NCBI GenBank assembly: GCA_029558635.1
Contig: JAKQEE010000211.1
Coordinates: 1-64,000, forward strand
From: Pseudomonadota bacterium
GTDB taxonomy: Bacteria > Pseudomonadota > Alphaproteobacteria > Micavibrionales > Micavibrionaceae
Length of the DNA stretch: 64,000 nucleotides
Reading direction: 5' to 3'
The position numbers and the translations under genes were made by a program. Shown here piece after piece: positions 25,199-34,211 of the stretch. Under the pieces are notes generated by a model. It was given only the letters and a program-made list of their open reading frames with translations. It was not told the DNA's origin and searched no databases. Each line of letters starts with the position of its first letter. Within the stretch, counting starts at the first letter, position 1.

Positions 25199-28100
25199 AT
25201 GTTCCCACGCCATCCAAGATCGCCCTTAAAGATGTTTGCGATGCCACACGCTGATCGCTATCAGCCAAGACGCTACAATCCGCAAAGTTCGCTTGATCTA
25301 AGCGTAGATGAAGCGATGAACACAACCTCAAGACAGGCAAGCAAGCAAGAGATCCTTGCGCGAAGCATCGAGATCTTGATTGATCGTGTCGCAAGCGAAA
25401 TGCTCAAAGTCGCGAATGATGCGGGTATCAATGCGAAAGTGATGCCGATGATCGCAGATCAAGAAGCCTTCTTGAAAGAAGCCCGCACATTTTGCCAAGC
25501 AGAGCCGCGCTATAGCGAATTGATCGACCGCTTATCCGCTGAATTGGGCGTTGAATTCTCCTACGGGCTGTCTGGTGAATACCTTGCCTTCTTTGAAGAC
25601 TTACGAAGCAAGCTAAAAGAGATCCCGAAAGAAGATATCTCTGCCCGCTTGCGCATGATCAAAGAAGCCATTGCAAGAAACAGGAACCTCAACCTTTCTC
25701 AAGCCCTAAACGACCTGCCCACGGTCTTTTCCATCCGATCCGCCGTCCTTGGTGAAGAAGTCGAAGTTTTGCAATTTTACATTGCGTGGGGTGTGCCAAA
25801 AGAAGACTTTGAACACTTCGCAAACAAACAACAAAACAAGCGCGAGTATGCAGATCGCCAACAAGAGATCAAAGTCTACCAAGAGAACGCAAAAACCATC
25901 CTGTCCGAACTCTACGAAAGCCAAGATGCCGACAACAAGAAGATCATTGACGACGAAATGATCCGCGCTCGTATGCAGATCACGGAAACAGATCGGCGCA
26001 ACGGTGAGAGTGTAGAAACACTTGCACTCGAAAAACTACTTGCCCAACGTGCGCTTTTGCTTGGTTCTGCACCCGAAAAAGAAAGCAAAAAGAAGGCGAC
26101 AAAAATTGCTGTTAAGGTACAGCAAGAATACCTGCGCAATAAAGCCTACACCTTGAACCATCTGCCCGCCTTCATCGAAGCCGATCTAAAAGATTCGCAG
26201 GAAAAACGCTTGCTGTATGCGCTGCTTGCACCGTATTCTTGCTTTATTGGAAAGATGCGCTGGACGAAAAACACGTTCAACGTGTACACGTTGACTGGTT
26301 CTGAAGTGTTGCGCGTGGGCAATTGGCCGCTTGTTTCTCCGAAGTCGGTTGACGTGTATCACGAAGCACTCGGAGCAGCGTTTGAATCCATCGAATTGAC
26401 GCGCAAAAACCTTGCGCGATACAACGCCGATATCATCCCATCATCCCCACCACTTCGACGACAAGAGCAGCTTATGATCAGCCTGTTGACAGCGGCAAAC
26501 GCTCGACAGCATCAACGAAGCCTTGCCTCTGCCCGCAACCTCGAATTGTCGGATCAAGTGGACGTAGAATTGAGCGAAACGGAATGGATGGATCGGCTTG
26601 GTGGCTTGGTTGATCCGAGACCGTGGCAGCTTGCAGCAACCGAAGTCGCAGCAAACAACCCTCGTGTGTTTTTGGCTGACCCAACAGGTTTCGGAAAAAC
26701 AGGACAAGCCTTGTTGATCCTTGAGCGGAACCTTGCTTATCCAGCGGTGATCGTCTGCCCACCTGGGGTCTTTCAAAATTGGGCCGCCGCTGTCAAGCAA
26801 TGGCTGCCGCACCGATCCGTCTCGCTTCTTGAGGGGGGCATGGCGCAAAGCCTGACAGTCGGGGGGAAAACACTCAAAGCCTCCGATGTGTGGAAGGCAT
26901 ACGACCAACAAGAAACAAACAGAGGCGGAAGCCTTGCATCTTTCATCTCCTCCCTACCTTCCGAGATGAAGCCCAAATTTGTAACCGTGTCGGTTGAAAA
27001 GGCGCAAAGAGACTCTTCCCGCCGTGAATTCGACAAAGCGGAGATACCCATTGATCGATATGATGTGGACATTGTGATCGTATCCAAAGACTCGCTAAAA
27101 ATCGACGTTGGGCGGGGCTTGGAGGGGAGATTGATCCCACCGATCCTAAGTCGAGTCAACAAGGGGTTTGTGTTCGATGAATCGCACTATTTGAAGAACC
27201 GACGCACGGCTACTTACCAAGCCGCGAAGGTCGTTGCCTCCCAAGCAAGCACACGGCTTTTGTTGAGCGCAACCATCCTAACCAACAATGCCGAAGAATT
27301 GAGAAACCAACTGGACATTCTGGGGCAGCTTTACGACTTCTTTGGATCGCCGCAAGAATTTTATGAAGCCTTTGAATCGTTGAAGGGCGGGGGTATGCGT
27401 GGGGGCGTCACAAGCAATCTTTCCGAGGCAAACATTGCAAAGTCGGAGAAGGTGAACGAGATCTTGCGCCGTTGTTGCTATGTGCGCCGATTCCCCGAAC
27501 AATTGCAAGCAATGGGCGCGATGCCCAAGCCACACCGCCAAACCCTGCCCGTCTTGCTCGATCATGCGTGGGCCGATGCCTACGAGGGAAGTATCAAGGA
27601 TTTCAAAGATGCGGTGCTTGAATACTCCGCAGGGATCGCACAAATGATCTTTTCGGGTATCTTGCAAATTGCCTCCGATGTGATGAGACAGATCTTGACA
27701 ACACGCGACCTATCCGAACTCAAAGGGCAGTTTGAAAGACTCCTTGATTATGCCCAAGGCAAGGGAAAAAACACCAAAGACTACAAAGGGCAAAGCGCCG
27801 AAGAGGTTAAGCTGATCGCCTATCATAAAGCCGTGGACGCGGAGATCAGAAGCACTCTTACACACAGCATTGACCGCGCAATGATCGAGATCGAGCGGGT
27901 GGGTAGAACCATCACCGAGCGATTGAACGCGAAACTTGCAGAGCGGAATGAAGAATTTTCCGAATTGATGGAACTGGAAAGCGAAGACAGCGACGAAGAC
28001 AGCGACGAAGACAAAGAAGCGGCCAAGGCAAAGGCCAAGGCAAAGGCCGAAGCCAAGGCGAAAGCCGAAGAAGAGAAGCGGCCCGAACTTACATCCTCCC

Positions 28101-29437
28101 AAAAGAAGCTATTTCAAAGCTGCTTTTATACGTTCTTTGATCTTGCGATGGACGGCTATCTAGCCGATCAATCGGGAGAATACAAGAAGGTCTTGGAAGC
28201 AGACATCGACTTTGGCGGGGATGTTCGCCTATTGATCGACGCTTTCGCTAAGCGGATCGCACAATCTCGCCTACAGAGCGCCACACTCACGCGGATCTTG
28301 AAACTTCGCCAACTGACATCCCTTGCAAAAGCCCCGTATGCGTCGGCTTTATTGCTCAACCTGTTACATCGGGTATCGCTTGCGCCGTTGTCGTACAACA
28401 ACGAAAAGACCAAACAAGAAGCGTTGAAGCGTTCGCAGTATCCGATAACAGAGAAAGACGGAAGACTCTACGAGCAACGACCGACCAAGATTGTGTTCTT
28501 TACGCTCTTTGATACAACCTTGCGCTATGTTGCCGATGTATTGGAAAAAAACGGCGTCAATTATGTGCGCATCACGGGCAAGAACACGAAGCCCCAAAAA
28601 GCCGCCGCACAAGTCGCGTTTGCGTCTGATCCAGACGTGCGCGTGTGCTTGTGTAGCATCGGAGCCGCAAGGGAAGGCTTAAACCTCCAAGTATCCGATC
28701 AAGCGATCTTTACAGATACAGCGTACACCGCCGCCGCAACAGAACAAGCCGAGGGGAGAATCAAGCGTCTTGGTAGCCCATTTACCGACGTTTTTATGAC
28801 CTACTTTGTCATCCCCGACACCGTGGACACCCTGATCACCGCGCTAATGGAGCGAAAGCGCGAATTGATGCTTGGTACACAAGAAGGCGTTCGCTCGATC
28901 AAGCGCCGATTTACTCCGCTTGAGCATGGGACGTTTGCCTTGCGCTACGATCTCAAAGTCGATGGCGGGCGCGTCGATCCATTCAGCCTAGAAACCAAAG
29001 GGCCGCTCGATCTGCACAAAAAATTAGAGATATGGGATCATCTCGGATACTACACGGAAATTGGGAAACAAGCCCTTGAGCATTGGAAGGCAACAGGCAC
29101 AACCGACGAAGTGATCGGCGTGTTGAAAAAGTGGGATGATCTGCTTGCGCCTATCTCCGAAAAGATCAAGCGCGAAGCCGAAAGCAAGAGAATCCAAACC
29201 CACGGAACTAGCCTAGAAAGCCTTGACGAAGACGAAGAAGCCCAAGAAGCATCCGAACAAGAGAACTCCGAAGAAGCGTTAATGGATTCGATCCTGTCCA
29301 CAATCTCAGACCTTCCCACGCTTCACATTACAGAAAATGAGCATCTTTCGGCTTTACGCGCAATCTACGACTTCAAGAATGTGAGAAGCCTTTTTACGAA
29401 ACAAGAAACGCTGCAAAAGATCGGATTCTACGACTAA
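25199..29437 (+). CDS. SNF2-like superfamily 2 helicase, 1412 residues
   Basis: After a long N-terminal extension of about 460 residues comes a complete SF2 core. It has RPWQLAATEVA, Walker A GFGKT (497-501), a DEAH-type box DESH (660-663), LLLSATILTN near 685, a Glu/Asp/Lys/Ala-rich insert near 920-960, and a C-terminal helicase domain with KIVFFTLFDTTLRYV, GAAREGLNLQ and QAEGRIKRLG (motif VI). Such proteins translocate on double-stranded DNA using ATP. AGGAG precedes the ATG. Large SNF2-like proteins in phages are often injected with the genome to counter restriction. Transcription or replication roles are equally possible. Confidence 0.85.
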   Translation: MFPRHPRSPLKMFAMPHADRYQPRRYNPQSSLDLSVDEAMNTTSRQASKQEILARSIEILIDRVASEMLKVANDAGINAKVMPMIADQEAFLKEARTFCQAEPRYSELIDRLSAELGVEFSYGLSGEYLAFFEDLRSKLKEIPKEDISARLRMIKEAIARNRNLNLSQALNDLPTVFSIRSAVLGEEVEVLQFYIAWGVPKEDFEHFANKQQNKREYADRQQEIKVYQENAKTILSELYESQDADNKKIIDDEMIRARMQITETDRRNGESVETLALEKLLAQRALLLGSAPEKESKKKATKIAVKVQQEYLRNKAYTLNHLPAFIEADLKDSQEKRLLYALLAPYSCFIGKMRWTKNTFNVYTLTGSEVLRVGNWPLVSPKSVDVYHEALGAAFESIELTRKNLARYNADIIPSSPPLRRQEQLMISLLTAANARQHQRSLASARNLELSDQVDVELSETEWMDRLGGLVDPRPWQLAATEVAANNPRVFLADPTGFGKTGQALLILERNLAYPAVIVCPPGVFQNWAAAVKQWLPHRSVSLLEGGMAQSLTVGGKTLKASDVWKAYDQQETNRGGSLASFISSLPSEMKPKFVTVSVEKAQRDSSRREFDKAEIPIDRYDVDIVIVSKDSLKIDVGRGLEGRLIPPILSRVNKGFVFDESHYLKNRRTATYQAAKVVASQASTRLLLSATILTNNAEELRNQLDILGQLYDFFGSPQEFYEAFESLKGGGMRGGVTSNLSEANIAKSEKVNEILRRCCYVRRFPEQLQAMGAMPKPHRQTLPVLLDHAWADAYEGSIKDFKDAVLEYSAGIAQMIFSGILQIASDVMRQILTTRDLSELKGQFERLLDYAQGKGKNTKDYKGQSAEEVKLIAYHKAVDAEIRSTLTHSIDRAMIEIERVGRTITERLNAKLAERNEEFSELMELESEDSDEDSDEDKEAAKAKAKAKAEAKAKAEEEKRPELTSSQKKLFQSCFYTFFDLAMDGYLADQSGEYKKVLEADIDFGGDVRLLIDAFAKRIAQSRLQSATLTRILKLRQLTSLAKAPYASALLLNLLHRVSLAPLSYNNEKTKQEALKRSQYPITEKDGRLYEQRPTKIVFFTLFDTTLRYVADVLEKNGVNYVRITGKNTKPQKAAAQVAFASDPDVRVCLCSIGAAREGLNLQVSDQAIFTDTAYTAAATEQAEGRIKRLGSPFTDVFMTYFVIPDTVDTLITALMERKRELMLGTQEGVRSIKRRFTPLEHGTFALRYDLKVDGGRVDPFSLETKGPLDLHKKLEIWDHLGYYTEIGKQALEHWKATGTTDEVIGVLKKWDDLLAPISEKIKREAESKRIQTHGTSLESLDEDEEAQEASEQENSEEALMDSILSTISDLPTLHITENEHLSALRAIYDFKNVRSLFTKQETLQKIGFYD

Positions 29438-29471
29438 AACAGCGCAGCAAAACCAAAAGAAAGACACAACC

Positions 29472-29870
29472 ATGTCAGCTCGACACATGAACCCACCCGA
29501 CGTTACGCCGATCACAATGCGCGACTTGGAGCAAGGAGAGAACGTCTTGCGCGTCTTGCAGACGGCACTTCTGTTTGGAGAATTGGACTTGAACCAAGTC
29601 TTATCCGAATTTCGCGAGGAATTCCCCAGAATGGATATCGGCTTTGTCCAAGTCGCGATCCAACTTGCAAGCGCAGGACACTTGATCGCGGCATTCCATC
29701 TGGTGAAACGGCAAGAAGCAAATGAAGCGCGGCGCTATCGTATGGAAATTGGAGCCGCGATGGGCTTGGGCCTTGATGAAATTCTTGCGTTCTTGTCGGA
29801 CTTTGCGAAGCGAAGCCTAACCGCGATGCGCCGCCGCCTTGAGGCGGACTTCCCAAAGTCCACTTTTTAA
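29472..29870 (+). CDS. Small helical protein
   Basis: A 132-residue soluble protein, helical throughout, with a basic C-terminus (AKRSLTAMRRRLEADF). It starts 34 nt after the helicase stop with only a weak ribosome site. Family unknown. It may be a partner of the helicase by position. Confidence 0.6.
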   Translation: MSARHMNPPDVTPITMRDLEQGENVLRVLQTALLFGELDLNQVLSEFREEFPRMDIGFVQVAIQLASAGHLIAAFHLVKRQEANEARRYRMEIGAAMGLGLDEILAFLSDFAKRSLTAMRRRLEADFPKSTF

Positions 29871-29902
29871 CCGAACCACTCAACCCACAAGGAGGGGTGA
29901 AC

Positions 29903-30454
29903 ATGCAACCCACCGAGATCGCCCCATCCCACATCCCACCAGACCAAGCATCCACAGAAGCAAGCGGAGGCGCAATTCGAACGCTTAACGTGGAGATCCC
30001 GACCTCCCCCCTTCATCTCCCCACAAACGCGCAAGGAAGCGCAAGCGAGGACGGAATGAAAAGCCCTATTTCCGATGGCTCCCTAGAGACAATCAAAGAA
30101 AAGGTACAATTCGGGATCTTGCGGGGCGTTGCGGGCTGGACAGCAACACTCTTTCCTGTCTTGGCAGGAGTGGCCGTTTTTATGGTGTGGCTTTTCAGCC
30201 TCGCACCGAAAAGCCACGTTGATCAACAAAACACCAAGATCGAGCAAAAGATCCAAGCGTTATCGAAAGAGATCAAAGAGCAACAATCCGCACTCAAGAA
30301 CGAACTAAAGGAGATGTTGAACGAGAAATTCGGGCTTGTCTGGAAAAACCTTGGAAAGATGGAGGAGCGGATCGACAAACTGCGCGATAGGATGAGCGCG
30401 AGCGAAGAGACGCCAAAGCCCAAGAAGCAAAAGAGGCCATCCCAAGGGGAATAG
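29903..30454 (+). CDS. Single-pass membrane protein with coiled coil
   Basis: A 183-residue protein. A disordered Pro/Ser-rich N-terminus of about 60 residues and one transmembrane helix (near 75-98) precede a coiled coil (KIEQKIQALSKEIKEQQS...) and a Lys-rich end. AGGAGGGG lies about 7 nt before the ATG at 29903, so the GTG at 29897 is not used. The layout resembles phage membrane proteins that bridge the envelope, but no holin or spanin signature is present. Confidence 0.65.
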   Translation: MQPTEIAPSHIPPDQASTEASGGAIRTLNVEIPTSPLHLPTNAQGSASEDGMKSPISDGSLETIKEKVQFGILRGVAGWTATLFPVLAGVAVFMVWLFSLAPKSHVDQQNTKIEQKIQALSKEIKEQQSALKNELKEMLNEKFGLVWKNLGKMEERIDKLRDRMSASEETPKPKKQKRPSQGE

Positions 30455-30465
30455 AGGTTGACACC

Positions 30466-31707
30466 GTGAAAGCGTCAAAGCAGAAGATACAGAAGATCAA
30501 GAACAATCCAAAATACAAAAGCCTCGTCAAATTGGCGCTTTCCGCGATCAATATCTCCATCCCAGATGATATATTGAATGTCTTGCTTGCCATTGGCCCC
30601 GCCTATACGATTCCTGCCGATCTCTTACAGAATGAAATTCTTGGTAAAAAGGTTCCAAAATGTTTTCTTAAAAGTCACCATTCACTCTTGAATACTTGCA
30701 AACTTCACTACCATTCCGACGCTTTGCATTTGATACTTATTGACAGCGATACACCCCCAAGCGTTGCGTTTGTTGGAGAAAACACCGCGATCCTTTTTTT
30801 CAAAACCAAATATACTGATCCTCTTGTCGCCAAAAGAGGAAAAACTTTTTTTCCACAAACGTATTTTATAGCAGATGGCGCACTCCTTGCGCAAGTAGGC
30901 GGTTCCTATGCACGTTCTTTTTCGGTTTATGATTTCTTGGTGACAACGCTTTCGGAGCGTGATCACTTTCCCTTGTTTTTATTTGATCGAGTCGCGCTAA
31001 ATAGCAGCGTAACGCCTTGGTCAATTGTCTATGAAGAAAATGCGATAGCCTTAATTCAATCTCCAACTATTCCCGATATCAGCTTAAACGATATTTTCAA
31101 ATATGTGCAGGGTGGGTATGTGAACCCAGAGATTGAAGGTGTTCTGCGATACGCAGAGCGTTCATATAGACGATACTACAACGCCTTAGAAAAAATATAC
31201 CTTGAAAGCGTTGGAGCAATGCCGCAAAGCGCAGTAAAGGAAATTATTGATAAAGGGGAGGGTGGTTATACTAGCGAATTGATGATACTGAAAGCCGTCT
31301 TAGATGAATTTGCCTTTGGATATGTGGACGGAAACGGAAACGAACTACCAGAACCCGAATTCATAGCAAAGCACACTCCCAACACTCCCGATCCACTTTG
31401 GCCTTTTATCAAAAAATACGGTAAGATCATCCCCACAACAAGCCCCGCGTTAGAACATGAAGCCCTTGCGCGAGATGTCATCTTTCGCGCATCCGATACG
31501 CTACTTGACGCCGAAGAACGCGCACAATTGCGCGAAGATCCAAACCTTGACGAATTGGACATACGACGGGACTTGTCCAAAAAATACGGCTTGTTTTCCA
31601 CGCTCTCAGCGAACGCCATCTTGCGAAATCACCCGCTATTCTCGCACCTTTTGCAATATGTGGATCAGCTTATTCAACAAGCCAAGCAAGGGAGGGCAAA
31701 GTATTGA
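30466..31707 (+). CDS. Unknown protein, GTG start
   Basis: A 413-residue protein starting at GTG, 8 nt after an AGAGG site. It has a Lys-rich N-terminus, a mixed alpha/beta body and no recognised motif. Its TGA overlaps the TTG start of the next small gene, so the two are coupled. Confidence 0.65.
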   Translation: MKASKQKIQKIKNNPKYKSLVKLALSAINISIPDDILNVLLAIGPAYTIPADLLQNEILGKKVPKCFLKSHHSLLNTCKLHYHSDALHLILIDSDTPPSVAFVGENTAILFFKTKYTDPLVAKRGKTFFPQTYFIADGALLAQVGGSYARSFSVYDFLVTTLSERDHFPLFLFDRVALNSSVTPWSIVYEENAIALIQSPTIPDISLNDIFKYVQGGYVNPEIEGVLRYAERSYRRYYNALEKIYLESVGAMPQSAVKEIIDKGEGGYTSELMILKAVLDEFAFGYVDGNGNELPEPEFIAKHTPNTPDPLWPFIKKYGKIIPTTSPALEHEALARDVIFRASDTLLDAEERAQLREDPNLDELDIRRDLSKKYGLFSTLSANAILRNHPLFSHLLQYVDQLIQQAKQGRAKY

Positions 31708-31904
31708 CGCACTACCGCTTTTTGCAGAGAAGGGCAAACATCGACATTGATCAAGCGGTGGTCGATATCTACCCACCCACAGACGGCAAAGCCTTTGATG
31801 TTGGCGAGCAAGAGACCGAGATCTTTGTCAAGAGTCTGCAATTTTCGCCTACGCCGCACGGAATGAAGCTAATTGCGTTGGCTTACAGGATGGAGCGTGT
31901 TTAA
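31704..31904 (+). CDS. Small protein with TTG start
   Basis: A 66-residue protein. The TTG at 31704 overlaps the preceding stop as TTGA, with GGAGG about 8 nt upstream. Its own TAA overlaps the next ATG as TAATG. The tight overlaps on both sides strongly support it. No family is recognised. Confidence 0.65.
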   Translation: MTHYRFLQRRANIDIDQAVVDIYPPTDGKAFDVGEQETEIFVKSLQFSPTPHGMKLIALAYRMERV

Positions 31905-33118
31905 TGACAAAACGAGAACATCTGAAATTTCGGCGATTTATCAGCGAAAAAGAACTCTCCGACGTGGTAGAACAAGAGATAGAGAGACAAATAGACGAAA
32001 CCATCACGAAGAAAGCGGCCTTATGCTTGGAAGCGATAGGGTTTCAAGCCTGTTACGTCTATGGGAAAAAATGGCTTTCAGAACGCGCTTTTTATGGCCT
32101 TTTGTTGCTTCTTGGAGATGAAGGTGATTTTTGGGTGAAAGAGAAGGATAGTCCAAGCAAAAAGAAAGAAGATGGAATTCAAACCATTCGATCTACCTAC
32201 ACCATCCAAGCAAAAAAAACAAAGATGTTTGCCGATGAAGAACGGGAAGATCTTGAACGCTTGCGAATCATTCGCCGCTTTGATGACAGCGCAAAATTTG
32301 AAAAGGAATTAGCAGCGTTGCGAAAGGTTCCCTACTTTTCAAAGGAAATGCCTTTTAAGCTGAGAGATATAGACACAATCGCAGAGATCTACAAAAAGAA
32401 CATGGACGATTTCGCATGGGCGGTGAAACTTCTACAACACAAAGAAAAATATGCACAGGGAACGACCGTTGCAGAGGACGGGACACCGATCACAGAAAAA
32501 GGCAAGCCCTTGAAAGTGATCATTCTTTCAAAACTAAACTATCTTTGCGATCCAACGATTCAGCTTATTACCACGAAAGACCTTGAGGAGATTGATCAAT
32601 TTATCAAAACGATCTTGCTCTTTTTTTATGATAAATCTCCACAAAAAAGATATTTGATGCAGTACATAAAAAAGCTAATTCGCTCCACTCTTCTTGCAAA
32701 AGGAGTGGATCTAAGAAAAAACATTGAGAAATCAACACGAGAATACATGAAAACCAAAGACCTACGCGAGATGCTACCAAGCGCAAAGACGCTTAATGCG
32801 CTTATCTCGCAAGGCTATACGATTGTTACTGCAACAAGAGCAAGGGTGGCTACTATAGATTCTACCGATACGAAATCAAACGATCCAGCGGTGCAAGCGT
32901 GGTATGACAAGCATCCTCTATTCATAGAAGATGCAAGAGGACAGATAGCCTATCGAGAATCGCGAAGGCTGAAATATGGCGACGATGTAAAGGAAGGCAT
33001 CATAACGAAGCCAAATTATATCACGATTACGGGCAGTTTTCGCGTACCGATGATCGCGGTTGAAATATACGATCCAGAAGAAGACGTAAAATCCATAATG
33101 CGCAAGAAAGCGCGATAG
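31904..33118 (+). CDS. Unknown charged protein
   Basis: A 404-residue, Lys/Glu-rich, mostly helical protein. It starts within the stop codon of the preceding gene. No motif is recognised. It is part of a run of five closely spaced unknown genes (30466-34201) that are probably translated in series. Confidence 0.65.
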   Translation: MTKREHLKFRRFISEKELSDVVEQEIERQIDETITKKAALCLEAIGFQACYVYGKKWLSERAFYGLLLLLGDEGDFWVKEKDSPSKKKEDGIQTIRSTYTIQAKKTKMFADEEREDLERLRIIRRFDDSAKFEKELAALRKVPYFSKEMPFKLRDIDTIAEIYKKNMDDFAWAVKLLQHKEKYAQGTTVAEDGTPITEKGKPLKVIILSKLNYLCDPTIQLITTKDLEEIDQFIKTILLFFYDKSPQKRYLMQYIKKLIRSTLLAKGVDLRKNIEKSTREYMKTKDLREMLPSAKTLNALISQGYTIVTATRARVATIDSTDTKSNDPAVQAWYDKHPLFIEDARGQIAYRESRRLKYGDDVKEGIITKPNYITITGSFRVPMIAVEIYDPEEDVKSIMRKKAR

Positions 33119-33126
33119 GAAAAGCA

Positions 33127-33834
33127 ATGGCAAAACAAAAGCAAACCACTCTGGATCTTCTGGAACTACAGAAAGACGTGATACAAGGCGAATTGTCGCG
33201 CTTGTTGTGGTTGAATCACGCATTAGGCTTTGTGTATCAAATACACGATAAAGACCCCAAGCATCTTCGCGTATCAGCACGAGACAATCAAAAACGAGAT
33301 GATTACATCTGGCACTTTCGAGACTCGATCAAAGAATTTTTTGGATACAAACCCAAACAATTATTTGATAGCCTAGACGTTGTGTATCCTACACGACTTC
33401 TTGTCGATAACTTAAAAGCATTGTTTTATGCCCAATTTCTCTATCGTTTCTTTTTCTCGAAATTTAGCACAGCACAACAAACGCATATTCCCTCTTTAGT
33501 GAAGGCTTGGAATAACAGCGCCGCAAAGATGATCTTCTCCAACATGGAGATCCCTTTGTTTGTCAATGATAATATCATTGATCAATCCGTTCCGCTCAAT
33601 AAAAACGGATGCGCGAAAGGGGATATCCAATTCAAGAAATTGACCATCGAAACAACAAAGGCATCTGTGAAAGAAGGGGGAGGCGTCACGGTTTCGTTCT
33701 TTCTTGATGCAACGATTCGCTTTTACACAGGAAGAACCATTGACGGCAAGCCATTCACAATAGACAGACACACCTTGCTTTCAGAGAGAATACGCGCAAC
33801 GGGCGAAGATGCAGATGAGGGAGGCCATCTATAA
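33127..33834 (+). CDS. Unknown protein
   Basis: A 235-residue protein with AGGAAA before the ATG at 33127, 8 nt after the previous stop. The middle is aromatic and hydrophobic (FYAQFLYRFFFSKF), and the C-terminal part looks beta-rich. No recognised family. Its end overlaps the next frame. Confidence 0.6.
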   Translation: MAKQKQTTLDLLELQKDVIQGELSRLLWLNHALGFVYQIHDKDPKHLRVSARDNQKRDDYIWHFRDSIKEFFGYKPKQLFDSLDVVYPTRLLVDNLKALFYAQFLYRFFFSKFSTAQQTHIPSLVKAWNNSAAKMIFSNMEIPLFVNDNIIDQSVPLNKNGCAKGDIQFKKLTIETTKASVKEGGGVTVSFFLDATIRFYTGRTIDGKPFTIDRHTLLSERIRATGEDADEGGHL

Positions 33835-34201
33835 GCTAATGCAATGGCTCCAAATGATTGAAAACCTGCCCTACTCACGATCCGATATCGCGAATCTTTC
33901 CCCCGATTTCCTAAAGAGGCTTGTTACCCCAAGTCTTGCATCTTTTGCAGATCGGAAAAGAAAACACGCCGCAAGTATCATCGAAAGGCGAGCAGCTTCC
34001 AACGCGATCAAGAAGCTGGCAGAAATAAAAAGCAAGAAACAACTAGAGGATAAGTATAGTGCAGAATATCGACGCTATGAGGGGCTTTTCCTTTATTACG
34101 TCAAAAGCGAAGAGGTAAAGCACCTAGTGAATCAAACGATCCATAGCATCCTTGATCAACGTGGAGAAACACCCGATAAGATCGGCTTTATTGACAAGTA
34201 A
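33809..34201 (+). CDS. Small basic helical protein
   Basis: 130 residues if it starts at the ATG at 33809, which overlaps the preceding gene by 26 nt. An ATG at 33839, placed after GGGAGG, is an alternative start. The product is helical and Lys/Arg-rich, with no known motif. Its position between two long genes in the same direction supports it. Confidence 0.55.
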   Translation: MQMREAIYKLMQWLQMIENLPYSRSDIANLSPDFLKRLVTPSLASFADRKRKHAASIIERRAASNAIKKLAEIKSKKQLEDKYSAEYRRYEGLFLYYVKSEEVKHLVNQTIHSILDQRGETPDKIGFIDK

Positions 34202-34211
34202 AGGAAAAGCC

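Noticed and set aside
25199-29437. Terminase large subunit
   Set aside because: The motifs are those of a SNF2-like SF2 helicase (DESH box, QAEGRIKRLG motif VI). No nuclease domain is visible.
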